Made by a program: the position numbers and the translations under genes
Source of the DNA: Lentisphaerota bacterium
Lineage (GTDB): Bacteria; Verrucomicrobiota; Kiritimatiellia; CAIQIC01; Lenti-01
Assembly: GCA_012514035.1 (NCBI GenBank)
Contig: JAAZBB010000003.1
Span: forward strand, 23,620 to 87,619
Length of the DNA stretch: 64,000 nt
Reading direction: 5' to 3'
Notes under the pieces: generated by a model
Told to the model about the DNA's origin: nothing
Database searches by the model: none
Seen by the model: the letters and a program-made list of their open reading frames with translations, nothing else
In this document: one piece after another, positions 36,857 to 44,982 of the stretch
Layout of the letters: each line of letters starts with the position of its first letter
How positions within the stretch are numbered: the first letter of the stretch is position 1

Positions 36857-39412
36857 TTACGTTGTTGACCTCGGCGGCGGCGAAGGCGCCAGCGTTCCGG
36901 TTTCCTCCAGCTCGCGGAAGGCCGTCAGGCTGTCGAAGGCATCCTTGCAGTAGCGCACCGGACCCGAATAGACCGGCTGGCAGTCCTGGCGCACGAACGG
37001 CTCGGTCAAGGCCGCCCCGCCCAGCAGCACGGGGATCTTCAGGCCGGCGGTCTCCAGCACCTTGAGATTCTCGCGCATGACCTGGACCGATTTCACCAGC
37101 AGGCCGCTCATCCCCAGCATGTCGGCCTGCGATTCCCGGACGGCCTCCAGCATCTTTTCAACCGGCACCTTCACGCCCAGGTTCACCACCCGGTAACCGT
37201 TGTTTGAGAGGATGATGTCCACCAGGTTCTTGCCGATATCGTGCACGTCGCCCGCCACGGTCCCGATCACCAGGGTGCCGGCGGCCTTGGCCTGCCCAGC
37301 CTTCAGGTGCGGCTTGATCAGGGCCACGGCCTTCTTCATCACCTCCGCCGACTTCAACACGAAGGGCAGTTGCAAAATGCCGTCGTTGAAGAGCCGGCCC
37401 ACTTCCTTCATCGCGGGAATCAAGTGGCCGTTGAGGACATCCTCCGCCGCCATTTTCGCCAGCAGCGCCGGAATGGCCGTTTCCAGCAGCGCCGCCTTGC
37501 CCTTGACCAGGGCCGCGGCGACCTGTTCCTCCGGCGTCTGCGCCGCGACGGCCGCGCCGGCCTCGGCTTCCGGCTCGGCCGCCTCGAAGTGCTGGATGAA
37601 CAGCTCCAGCGGATCGCCCTCCGCCACATCGTTGTCGAGCAGCTTTTCGGCGAGTTGGATCGCCGCCGGCGCCAGTTCCGTCAGCGGAACCAGCCCGGCG
37701 GTGTTGATGATGCACGCATCCATCCCCGCCTTGATGCAGCGGTCCAAAAACACCGTGTTGAGCACCTTGCGCGCCGCCGGCTTCAAGCCGAACGACACGT
37801 TCGACAGCCCCAGGATCGTCCGCACGCCGGGAAATTCCTGTTTGATCCGCCGGATGGCCGCGATGGTTTCCTTGGCCGCGTCGCGCAGCGCGCCGTCGCC
37901 GCTGCACACCGTGAAGGTCAGCGCGTCGATCAGCAGATCCCCCCGCCGCAGGCCGCGCTTTTCGCAGAACTCGATCAGGCGCTTGGCGATCTCCACCTTG
38001 CGGTCCGCCGTCATGGCCATGCCGGTTTCGTCGATGGTCAGCGCCACCAGCCCCGCGCCAAACTGCCGGGCCAGCGCTACGAGCTTTTCGGCCTTCTCCT
38101 CGCCGGACTCGAAATTGATCGAATTGACGAGCATCCGCCCGCCGTAGAGCTTCAGCGCCGCTTCGACCACGTCGAGCTGGGTACTGTCCACCATCAGCGG
38201 CAGTCGGCATTCGCGCGCCGCGCGCGCCACCAGCGTCGTCATGTCGGCGATTTCGTCGCGGCCCGCATAGGCCACGCTCAAATCCAGCACATGCGCCACG
38301 CCCTCGTCCTGCTCGACGAGCAGGTCGAACGCCGCATCGAGCTTCTCGGCCAGCAGCGTGTCGCGGAATTTCTTCGAACCGGTGGCATTGGCACGCTCGC
38401 CGACATACAGCGGCGGGGGGTCCTGCGTCAGATCCACCGGCGCGAACAGGCTGGTCACCTGCTCCGGCGCCTGCCCCTGGCGCGGCGGCGGGGCCTTGGC
38501 CTCCCCGAGCGCCTGCCGCAATTCACGGATATGCTCCGGCGTGGTTCCGCAGCAGCCGCCGATCACATGCAAGCCCACGGCCTTGGCCATGGGGGCAAAC
38601 ACCTGCGTGAATTCAGCCGGCCCCAGCGGATAATGCACTTGGCCGTCCTGCAGCGTCGGCAGGCCGGCATTCGGCATGCAGCCGATGAAACCGCGCCACT
38701 GGCGGGCGATGGCCTCCAGATGCCGCTGCATCGCCTCCGGCCCCGTCGCGCAGTTCATGCCCAGCACATCAATCGGATACGGCTCCAGCGAGGCCAGCAC
38801 CGCCCAGATGGACGAGCCCACCAGCAGCGTGCCGGTCGTTTCCACCGTCACCGACACGTAGAGCAGTTTGTCCGACCGCGACCCCAGCACCTGCATCGCT
38901 GCCGCAACCGCCGCCTTGATCTGCAACAGATCTTGACAGGTCTCGACGATGATTCCGTCCGCGCCGCCTTCGAGCAGCCCGCCCATCTGCTCCTGGCAGC
39001 CGCCGTAGAGATCGTCGAACGAAACTTGTCCCAGCGTCGCCAACTTCGTCCCCGGCCCCACCGAACCCAGTACGAAGCGCGGCCGGCCGTCCTTGGCCGC
39101 CGCCGCAACCGCCGCACCGCGGGCGATCTGCGCCGCCGCGTGTGAAATCTCCCGCGCTTTTTCCGCCAGCCCATATTCCCCGAGCGTGATCGGCGATGCC
39201 CCGAAGCTGTTCGTCTCCACCGCATCGCTGCCCGCCGCAAAGTAGGCCGCGTGGATGTCGCGGATAATCTCCGGCGCGGACAGGTTCAGCCACTCGTTGC
39301 AGCCTTCGTATTTTCCCCAGGCCGCGGCCCCCGGCTGCCGAAGTTGGATCTGGGTGCCCATGGCCCCGTCGGCCAGCAACAGATGCCGCGCTAGATATTC
39401 CTTGATGCCCAT
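36857..39412 (-). CDS. metH: Cobalamin-dependent methionine synthase lacking the activation domain
   Basis: MetH moves the methyl group of methyltetrahydrofolate to homocysteine through cobalamin. The 851-residue chain has three of the four usual modules. The homocysteine domain (1-310) has zinc ligands in GMNCATGP and IGGCCGTTPEHI. The pterin domain spans about 325-610. The cobalamin module (about 640-845) carries the lower-ligand motif DVHDIGKN near residue 722. The reactivation domain is missing from this chain and is encoded by the next gene. The ATG at 39412 gives a start normal for the family. Confidence 0.95.
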   Translation of the reverse strand: MGIKEYLARHLLLADGAMGTQIQLRQPGAAAWGKYEGCNEWLNLSAPEIIRDIHAAYFAAGSDAVETNSFGASPITLGEYGLAEKAREISHAAAQIARGAAVAAAAKDGRPRFVLGSVGPGTKLATLGQVSFDDLYGGCQEQMGGLLEGGADGIIVETCQDLLQIKAAVAAAMQVLGSRSDKLLYVSVTVETTGTLLVGSSIWAVLASLEPYPIDVLGMNCATGPEAMQRHLEAIARQWRGFIGCMPNAGLPTLQDGQVHYPLGPAEFTQVFAPMAKAVGLHVIGGCCGTTPEHIRELRQALGEAKAPPPRQGQAPEQVTSLFAPVDLTQDPPPLYVGERANATGSKKFRDTLLAEKLDAAFDLLVEQDEGVAHVLDLSVAYAGRDEIADMTTLVARAARECRLPLMVDSTQLDVVEAALKLYGGRMLVNSINFESGEEKAEKLVALARQFGAGLVALTIDETGMAMTADRKVEIAKRLIEFCEKRGLRRGDLLIDALTFTVCSGDGALRDAAKETIAAIRRIKQEFPGVRTILGLSNVSFGLKPAARKVLNTVFLDRCIKAGMDACIINTAGLVPLTELAPAAIQLAEKLLDNDVAEGDPLELFIQHFEAAEPEAEAGAAVAAQTPEEQVAAALVKGKAALLETAIPALLAKMAAEDVLNGHLIPAMKEVGRLFNDGILQLPFVLKSAEVMKKAVALIKPHLKAGQAKAAGTLVIGTVAGDVHDIGKNLVDIILSNNGYRVVNLGVKVPVEKMLEAVRESQADMLGMSGLLVKSVQVMRENLKVLETAGLKIPVLLGGAALTEPFVRQDCQPVYSGPVRYCKDAFDSLTAFRELEETGTLAPSPPPRSTT

Positions 39413-39488
39413 GTCGCCGTTTCTTTCCGCTATCGGGGGCCCACTCTACACGGCCGCCCGGCCGTTCTCAACGGCAAAGAAGCCGCGG

Positions 39489-40502
39489 TCAGGGCCGGAA
39501 TCCGGGCGCGCGATAGCGCCGAAAGGCGTGGGTGTAGTTGCGCAGGAAAAACCGGCGCAGCCCCGGCCGCGCGGCCAGCCACTGCAGCAGGGCATCGAAC
39601 GCCGAGAGTTGGAGCAGGGTCAGCACGGCGAACACGGCGATGGCCCAAAGGACCGCCAGGCCAAACCCGTAGGCGCCCGGAAGCGGCACGACCTGGCGGT
39701 AGAGCCAGCCGACCCAATAGAACCACCACACCGTCAATCCAAGGTTCAGCGCCAAGTGGATGGCCAGCCGCGCAATCGAAATCTGGATGGCCCGGGCCGG
39801 GCACAAATTGATGCAGCGGTAGCAGCCCGCGCAAACCGCGCTCCAGCGCGGCCGGGCCGGCGCCCCTTCCATCCGGATCGCGCGCACGGGACACTGGGCC
39901 GCGCATTGGCCGCACGAAGTGCAGGCGTCGTCGGCCATGAAAAACTTGCCCATGAACCGGCGGCCAAAGGTCCGGAACAGCCTGGCCATGGGCCACGACC
40001 AGAGCACGTGCACGAACGCACACGCAAAGCGCACCGGTTTTGAGGCAAGTATAATATTTGCAAATATTATAGTTTCCACGTCGCCCTTGGCCAGCGCCTG
40101 CGCCAGTTCCTCGCCCGCCGGCGGATTCACGGCCAGCGTCCAACTGTCGGGATAGACCGCCTCGCCGCTGCCCACGAGCCGATAGCCCCGACGGCGCAGA
40201 ATCCGCGCCGCTTCGCCGACACCCTGGGCCCCGAAGCCGCCGCAAGTGGCCCAAATCGCCGCCCGGGCGCCCTGGGCGCGCGGCAACCGCCGGGCGTAGT
40301 CCAGAACGAAATGCGGCGCCGCCCACGCCCAGATCGGAAACGCCAGCACGGTCAGATCCGGAATATCCGCCGTCGGTTGACCATCGACTGCAATAGCAAC
40401 GCGCGCCACGGTCCACCCCGCCGCTTCCAGCCGCGAGGCAAGAATCCCCACGGCCCGCGCGGTGTTGCCCGTGGCGGAAAACCAATGGATGATCGCTTTC
40501 AT
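39489..40502 (-). CDS. EFR1-type protein: flavodoxin plus ferredoxin plus membrane helices
   Basis: The 337-residue protein has a flavodoxin-like half (FSATGNTARAVGIL phosphate loop, AFPIWAWAAP). Two [4Fe-4S] motifs follow at about residues 192-235, CTSCGQCAAQCP and CAGCYRCINLCP. The last 100 residues hold two or three membrane helices. This is the EFR1 layout, thought to pass electrons at the membrane. It starts 13 bp after the helicase gene and ends 76 bp before metH. An inference worth noting is that it could supply electrons for cobalamin reactivation of MetH. Confidence 0.8.
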   Translation of the reverse strand: MKAIIHWFSATGNTARAVGILASRLEAAGWTVARVAIAVDGQPTADIPDLTVLAFPIWAWAAPHFVLDYARRLPRAQGARAAIWATCGGFGAQGVGEAARILRRRGYRLVGSGEAVYPDSWTLAVNPPAGEELAQALAKGDVETIIFANIILASKPVRFACAFVHVLWSWPMARLFRTFGRRFMGKFFMADDACTSCGQCAAQCPVRAIRMEGAPARPRWSAVCAGCYRCINLCPARAIQISIARLAIHLALNLGLTVWWFYWVGWLYRQVVPLPGAYGFGLAVLWAIAVFAVLTLLQLSAFDALLQWLAARPGLRRFFLRNYTHAFRRYRAPGFRP

Positions 40503-40515
40503 GCCGCGCGCCGTC

Positions 40516-42525
40516 TTACAGTTCGAAGGTTTCCACCGGGCATTCGGGCAGGGACCGGAAGAAGACGCGGCCGTACCACTTGGTCAGGATCCGCGAATCC
40601 AGCACAACGACGATACCTTCGTCGGTCTGCGAGCGGATCAGGCGCCCGAATCCCTGGCGGAATTTCAGCACCGCCTCGGGGAGGGAGTAATCCCGGAACG
40701 GGTCGCCGCCCCGGTCCTTGATGCGCTGCAGGCGTGCGGCCACGACGGGGTGGTCCGGAACGGCAAATGGCAGGCGCGTCAGGATGACGTTGCTGAGCGC
40801 CGCCCCCTGCACATCCACGCCCATCCAGAAACTGTCGAGCCCGAACAGCACAAAGCCCGCATCCGCGCGGAAGGTCTCCAGCATGGCGCGCCGCGTCAGG
40901 CCCTCGCCCTGCGCCAGCAGGGTCAGCCCCGCTTTTTCCAGGGGTTCGCGCAGCGTTTCGGCCGTGCGCTTAAGCAGTTCCCCGCTGGTAAAAAGCGCGA
41001 ACGCCCGCCCGCGGGTTTTCAGCGCCCAGCGCAGTACGCCCTGGGCCACCGCCGCGGAGTAGGCTTCTTTATCGTTGGGATTCGGCGCGTTGGTCGCCAC
41101 ATGCAGCCGCATCTGGCGGGCATGGTCGAACGGCGAGCCGAGGCAAAGCAGCCGGCAGGCCTCTCCGGCGCCCAGCCGGTCGCGGAAATACTCCAGCCGC
41201 CCGCCCACCGCGAGGGTGGCGCTGGTCAGGATGACGGTCGGGATCTGCCCGAACAAGGCGTCCGCCAGCACGGGGGCCACCTCGACCGGGGCGGAATGCA
41301 TCACGGCCTGCCGCCGCCGGCCCTCCCGCTCCAGCCAGTAGACATGATCTGCCAGCTGCTGCCCCAGGAAAGCCTCGAGCATGCCGCCGAGGGCCAGGCC
41401 CTGCCCCCGCAGGCCACGCAGTTCGGCCCGGGACTCTTCATCCTGATCCTCCAGTTCGTCAATCAACCGAGCCAGGTGACCGGACAACTCGCGCAGCAGT
41501 TCGGGCACCTCCGTAGCCACCGTCAGGGGGCCCGGCACGGTCACCAGGCCTTCGTGCGCCTTCAGGCCCGCCGCCCGCGGCACCTCGTGAAACAGATCCG
41601 CCACGGCCGGCCACAGGCGCGTCACCGTTTGCGCCGCCCCGCCCGCCCGCAGATATCCCAACAGCCCCTTGCCCGTCTCCGGATTGAACAAGCGCCGCAG
41701 CCAGTATTCGAACGCATAGGGAGACAGACGGATGCCCAGGTGCTCGCTGGCCGTGTCCTCGACGGTATGCGCTTCGTCCATGACCACTGCCGTCACATCC
41801 GGCAGGAAGGCGGCTCCTTCGCGCCGCAGCGCCAGGTCTGAAAACAGCAGATGGTGATTGGCCACCAGCAGGTCCGCATCGTGCATTCGCGCCCGGGCCC
41901 GCATCAGGAAACAACGCTGGCGCTCGGGACACTTCGCCCCCAGGCAATTGCCGTGCTCCGCGCAAACGGCGCCCCACGCATCGGGCGAAGGCTGGCGGCG
42001 CAGCTCCTGCACGCTGCCGTCCTCTGTGCGATCGGCCCAGGCGCGGATGTGCTCGAGTTCCTCGGCGATGCCGATCCCGAACAGGTCCTGCGGATGGGCG
42101 CGGGCCCGGGCCAGGCGGCGCAGGCACAGGTAGTTCGCACGCCCTTTCACCAGTACGGCGCGGAAAGAAACGCCCAGGCGATCCTGCAGCAAGGGCAGGT
42201 CCTTGCCGACGAGTTGCTCCTGCAGCGAAATGGTGTGGGTGGAAACCATCACCCGCTTCTGGGCCCGCTTCGCGTGAAGAATCAGCGGCACCAGATAGGC
42301 CAGGCTCTTGCCCACCCCCGTGCCCGCTTCCACGACGAGATGGCGGTTTGCTTCCAGCGCTTCCGCCACGGCGCGGGCCATGTCCAGCTGCTGGGGACGC
42401 GCCTCATAGGCAAACCCGTGCGTCTGGGTCTCTGCCAGCGCGCCGCCCGGTTCGAACAGGGCACCGGCTGCCTGGGGCAGTGGACACAGATCGGCTGGCT
42501 GTCCGTTCTGGAGCGGGGCAATCAT
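40516..42525 (-). CDS. dinG: DinG/XPD-family ATP-dependent DNA helicase
   Basis: The 669-residue protein is a superfamily 2 helicase with an iron-sulfur domain. It has the P-loop EAGTGVGKSLAYL and a cysteine set typical of the cluster (YLCLRR ... CLGAKCPERQRC). VVMDEAHTVED is the Walker B motif, and the C-terminal motif region contains FWMGVDVQG and RLIRSQTDEG. Such enzymes unwind 5'-tailed DNA and clear R-loops or G-quadruplexes. The symbol reflects family only; YoaA-like function is equally possible. Confidence 0.88.
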   Translation of the reverse strand: MIAPLQNGQPADLCPLPQAAGALFEPGGALAETQTHGFAYEARPQQLDMARAVAEALEANRHLVVEAGTGVGKSLAYLVPLILHAKRAQKRVMVSTHTISLQEQLVGKDLPLLQDRLGVSFRAVLVKGRANYLCLRRLARARAHPQDLFGIGIAEELEHIRAWADRTEDGSVQELRRQPSPDAWGAVCAEHGNCLGAKCPERQRCFLMRARARMHDADLLVANHHLLFSDLALRREGAAFLPDVTAVVMDEAHTVEDTASEHLGIRLSPYAFEYWLRRLFNPETGKGLLGYLRAGGAAQTVTRLWPAVADLFHEVPRAAGLKAHEGLVTVPGPLTVATEVPELLRELSGHLARLIDELEDQDEESRAELRGLRGQGLALGGMLEAFLGQQLADHVYWLEREGRRRQAVMHSAPVEVAPVLADALFGQIPTVILTSATLAVGGRLEYFRDRLGAGEACRLLCLGSPFDHARQMRLHVATNAPNPNDKEAYSAAVAQGVLRWALKTRGRAFALFTSGELLKRTAETLREPLEKAGLTLLAQGEGLTRRAMLETFRADAGFVLFGLDSFWMGVDVQGAALSNVILTRLPFAVPDHPVVAARLQRIKDRGGDPFRDYSLPEAVLKFRQGFGRLIRSQTDEGIVVVLDSRILTKWYGRVFFRSLPECPVETFEL

Positions 42526-42588
42526 CCCGGCAAGCCCCCGCGCTCATCCGCCGGCATGTCCGCCGGAAGCGCAGGTGACTCCCCCGGC

Positions 42589-43755
42589 TTATTCCGCCGG
42601 TGCGGGTGCCGGATCCCCGGCGGGAGCGGTGGCCGCTGGAGACGGCGGTTCGGTCACGGTGGAGACCGGCGCATCATTCGCGGCGGGAACCGCCTCGGCC
42701 GCTGCCGCAGCGCCCTCGGGAGCCGCTTCCGTCTCCGGCGAATTCGCAAAGCCCGCCAGCATGCCGTCCAGTTTGATCGTCGCCTTCTCCTTCAACTCCT
42801 GAATGTAGGCGGAGGTGACCTTCTGCTGGGACATGTGCCGCATCCGCGCGGTCAGCCGGTCCTTCACTTCATCAAAAGAGAAAACCTTCTCCTCCTGCTC
42901 GCCGGTCGCCACGATGACATGGAAGCCCACGGGGGTTTCCACCACTTCCCCGATTTCGCCGATGGGCTGGCCATAGACGGCCTCTTCGAAGGCGGGGTCC
43001 TCGCGGCCGGGTGGAATCAGCCCCAGCACACCTCCGCGCGCGCGGCTCGGACAATCCGACACCTCCGTGGCCAGCTTGGCGAAATCCGCACCTTCCAGCA
43101 AACCCTGGCGCACGCCTTCCGCCTTGGCCCGCAGCTCGGTCTTGGCGCTTTCATCCGCATCTTGGGGCACCCGCACCAGGATATGGGAAGCCAGTCGTCC
43201 CGCCGGAATCCTGAACTCCTGTGGATGTTCGTCATAATAGGTCCTGACCGCCTCGTCGGTCACCTCGGCCATGGCCGCTGCCAACTTGTCCTTCAAGACC
43301 TTGTTTTTGAACAGGTCCAGCCGGAGATTCTCCTCCAGTTCGGCCATCGGCAGGTTGGCTTCGGCGATCAGCATCGTCAGCGAATGGCCTTCGCCCAGGC
43401 CCTTTTCCAGGTCCTGCTTGCCCTTTTCGACTTCTTCCTGGGTGATCAGGACCCCCGAGCGTTCCATTTCGGCCCGCACCAGCTGGCGCGAGACCAGGTT
43501 GTCCACCGCCTGCTGCAGGAGCCGGAACTGGACCGCCTGCTGCTGCTCCGGCGGCAAATCCTTGGGAACCTTCGAATACAGCCGGCTGGCCTCCTTCTGG
43601 ATTTGACTGCCGGTGATGCCCGTCTGGTCCACCCACACCGCCACTTCCGCTTCCAGCTCGGACCTGGGCTTCACCACCTGCGCCTCGTTCCGGCCGCACC
43701 CCGCGACCGCCGTCGCCACTGCCAACATCCCCAGCCACCCAATGTGCCGCGCCAT
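42589..43755 (-). CDS. Lipoprotein peptidyl-prolyl isomerase of the SurA/PrsA (parvulin) type
   Basis: The 388-residue chain has a lipobox (LAVATAVAGC) with the lipidated Cys at residue 20. A SurA-N-like helical chaperone region follows (about 50-160). One parvulin domain (about 185-285) contains ASHILVRV, DFAKLATEVSDCPSRARGGVLG and TPVGFHVI. The last 60 residues are Ala/Pro/Glu-rich. It likely folds exported or outer-membrane proteins in the periplasm. AAGGAAGGG precedes the ATG at 43755. Confidence 0.9.
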   Translation of the reverse strand: MARHIGWLGMLAVATAVAGCGRNEAQVVKPRSELEAEVAVWVDQTGITGSQIQKEASRLYSKVPKDLPPEQQQAVQFRLLQQAVDNLVSRQLVRAEMERSGVLITQEEVEKGKQDLEKGLGEGHSLTMLIAEANLPMAELEENLRLDLFKNKVLKDKLAAAMAEVTDEAVRTYYDEHPQEFRIPAGRLASHILVRVPQDADESAKTELRAKAEGVRQGLLEGADFAKLATEVSDCPSRARGGVLGLIPPGREDPAFEEAVYGQPIGEIGEVVETPVGFHVIVATGEQEEKVFSFDEVKDRLTARMRHMSQQKVTSAYIQELKEKATIKLDGMLAGFANSPETEAAPEGAAAAAEAVPAANDAPVSTVTEPPSPAATAPAGDPAPAPAE

Positions 43756-43836
43756 ATATCCCTTCCTTTCGATACCCGTACAAACAGAAAACCCCCGTAT
43801 TCTCCGAAATCCCCCTTGGAATGCAAGCTTCAAACC

Positions 43837-43866
43837 GCAAAAGTGGTCAGCCCGTGAATTGTAGCA
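43837..43866. repeat. Left 30-bp inverted repeat of the RAYT element
   Basis: Bases 43837-43866 match the reverse complement of 44903-44932 at 29 of 30 positions. The inner 22 bp (GTCAGCCCGTGAATTGTAGC core) are identical. The RAYT stop codon lies inside this repeat. Confidence 0.85.
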
Positions 43867-44857
43867 TAAATTTCTTGAGACATTCCGTGTCCTGGCCTGA
43901 AGCCCGTTCAAATGCGCCCACCGCTCGAGACACATTGGTTCGGTGCCCCATGCCCAGCCGGGCAGCCAACCACGCGACCGATACCGTGGTGTGCTTTTTC
44001 AGCAACCAACACACCGCCTGTTTCTCCAACTGAGTGCCTGTCATCCTGATGAGTTGGTCTTCACTCAATTCCAGGGCGGCGAGGATGTTCTCCAGCAAGC
44101 GTTCGGCTTCCGCCTCGTCATGGGCGCGACGTTGAGGCCCTCGTAAATTGTCGGAAGGCCGGTCAATCATTCCAGCTAATTGCTTCCGAAACGATTCGCC
44201 TCCGATAAACCAGCCCCGCTTCAACTGGTTCCCAATCTCATCGTAAACGGCATCCGGCGCGGTCTCGCGGTTTTCCTGCATCCGGGCGGCAATCAACCGA
44301 CGGTATTGGGATGCGACTCCCGGCGCGCGTTCCTCAAGCCCGCACGCGCGCAGGAGGCGGTCACGCCTCAGCCATGCCTGGCGCACCGGACCCGCCGACA
44401 CATAGTCCGGATAGCTGCTCCATACAAAGCTCTCCAGGGCAAAGGGCGTTCCGACTCCGGCCAAGCCTGCCCGAAACGGATTGAGGTGGATATACTGCCC
44501 CACTTCCCTTAAATAGGACGCATCCTTTCCCGCTTCGACCGGCAGCGCCTTGTAGCGCCCCTGAAACAAGTGCCCTCGGCTCCGAGTCATGGCGTTGAAA
44601 CGCTGGGTGTACGTCCCCAGAAACCATTTCATGCCCGCCACAAGATTGGGTTCAGGAGTTTCCAGCAGCAAGTGGTAGTGATTCGCCATCAACACATAGG
44701 CGTGAATGATCCAACCGGTTTGCTCACAAACCTCTTTGACTGTGGCGAGAAATAACCTGCGCCCGTCGTCCCCCAGAAAAATATCCCGTCCGTCATTGCC
44801 GCGACTCATCGCGTGGTACACGGCCCCCGGATATTCATGTCGCACAGCTCGTGGCAT
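43847..44857 (-). CDS. REP-associated tyrosine transposase (RAYT, Y1 family)
   Basis: The 336-residue protein has the Y1/HUH single-strand transposase pattern. YPGAVYHAMSRGN lies at the N-terminus. The metal-binding HUH appears as VLMANHYHLLLETP at about residues 56-69, and the catalytic Tyr probably as QYIHLNPFRAGL near residue 122. A C-terminal DnaA/Chromobox-like helix-turn-helix region (about 270-310) is typical of larger RAYTs. The gene is framed by 30-bp inverted repeats, one overlapping its stop codon. RAYTs are thought to mobilise or maintain short palindromic repeats. Confidence 0.9.
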   Translation of the reverse strand: MPRAVRHEYPGAVYHAMSRGNDGRDIFLGDDGRRLFLATVKEVCEQTGWIIHAYVLMANHYHLLLETPEPNLVAGMKWFLGTYTQRFNAMTRSRGHLFQGRYKALPVEAGKDASYLREVGQYIHLNPFRAGLAGVGTPFALESFVWSSYPDYVSAGPVRQAWLRRDRLLRACGLEERAPGVASQYRRLIAARMQENRETAPDAVYDEIGNQLKRGWFIGGESFRKQLAGMIDRPSDNLRGPQRRAHDEAEAERLLENILAALELSEDQLIRMTGTQLEKQAVCWLLKKHTTVSVAWLAARLGMGHRTNVSRAVGAFERASGQDTECLKKFMLQFTG

Positions 44858-44902
44858 GGGCGGAAGAATAGCCCGCCCAGATAGAAGGGCACAACCCCAA
44901 AA

Positions 44903-44932
44903 TGCTACAATTCACGGGCTGACCCCTTTTGC
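44903..44932. repeat. Right 30-bp inverted repeat of the RAYT element
   Basis: This copy lies upstream of the RAYT start and within 50 bp of the TMTC-like gene start at 44983, so it may have displaced or supplied control sequence for that gene. Confidence 0.85.
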
Positions 44933-44982
44933 AAAATGGTATGTTTTTCCTGCCGAAACCGGTATCCTGCCCCCCTGACCCG

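Larger units (their letters stand above)
43837..44932. mobile_element. RAYT unit bounded by 30-bp inverted repeats
   Basis: The unit of 1096 bp consists of one RAYT gene plus inverted repeats at both ends. I see no clear target-site duplication directly outside. Because IS200/IS605 relatives use subterminal hairpins rather than classic terminal repeats, the long perfect repeats are noteworthy. Confidence 0.65.

Noticed and set aside
37241..39145. Plus-strand open frame of 634 codons
   Set aside because: It is antisense to metH and has the Arg/His/Gln-rich look of a shadow.
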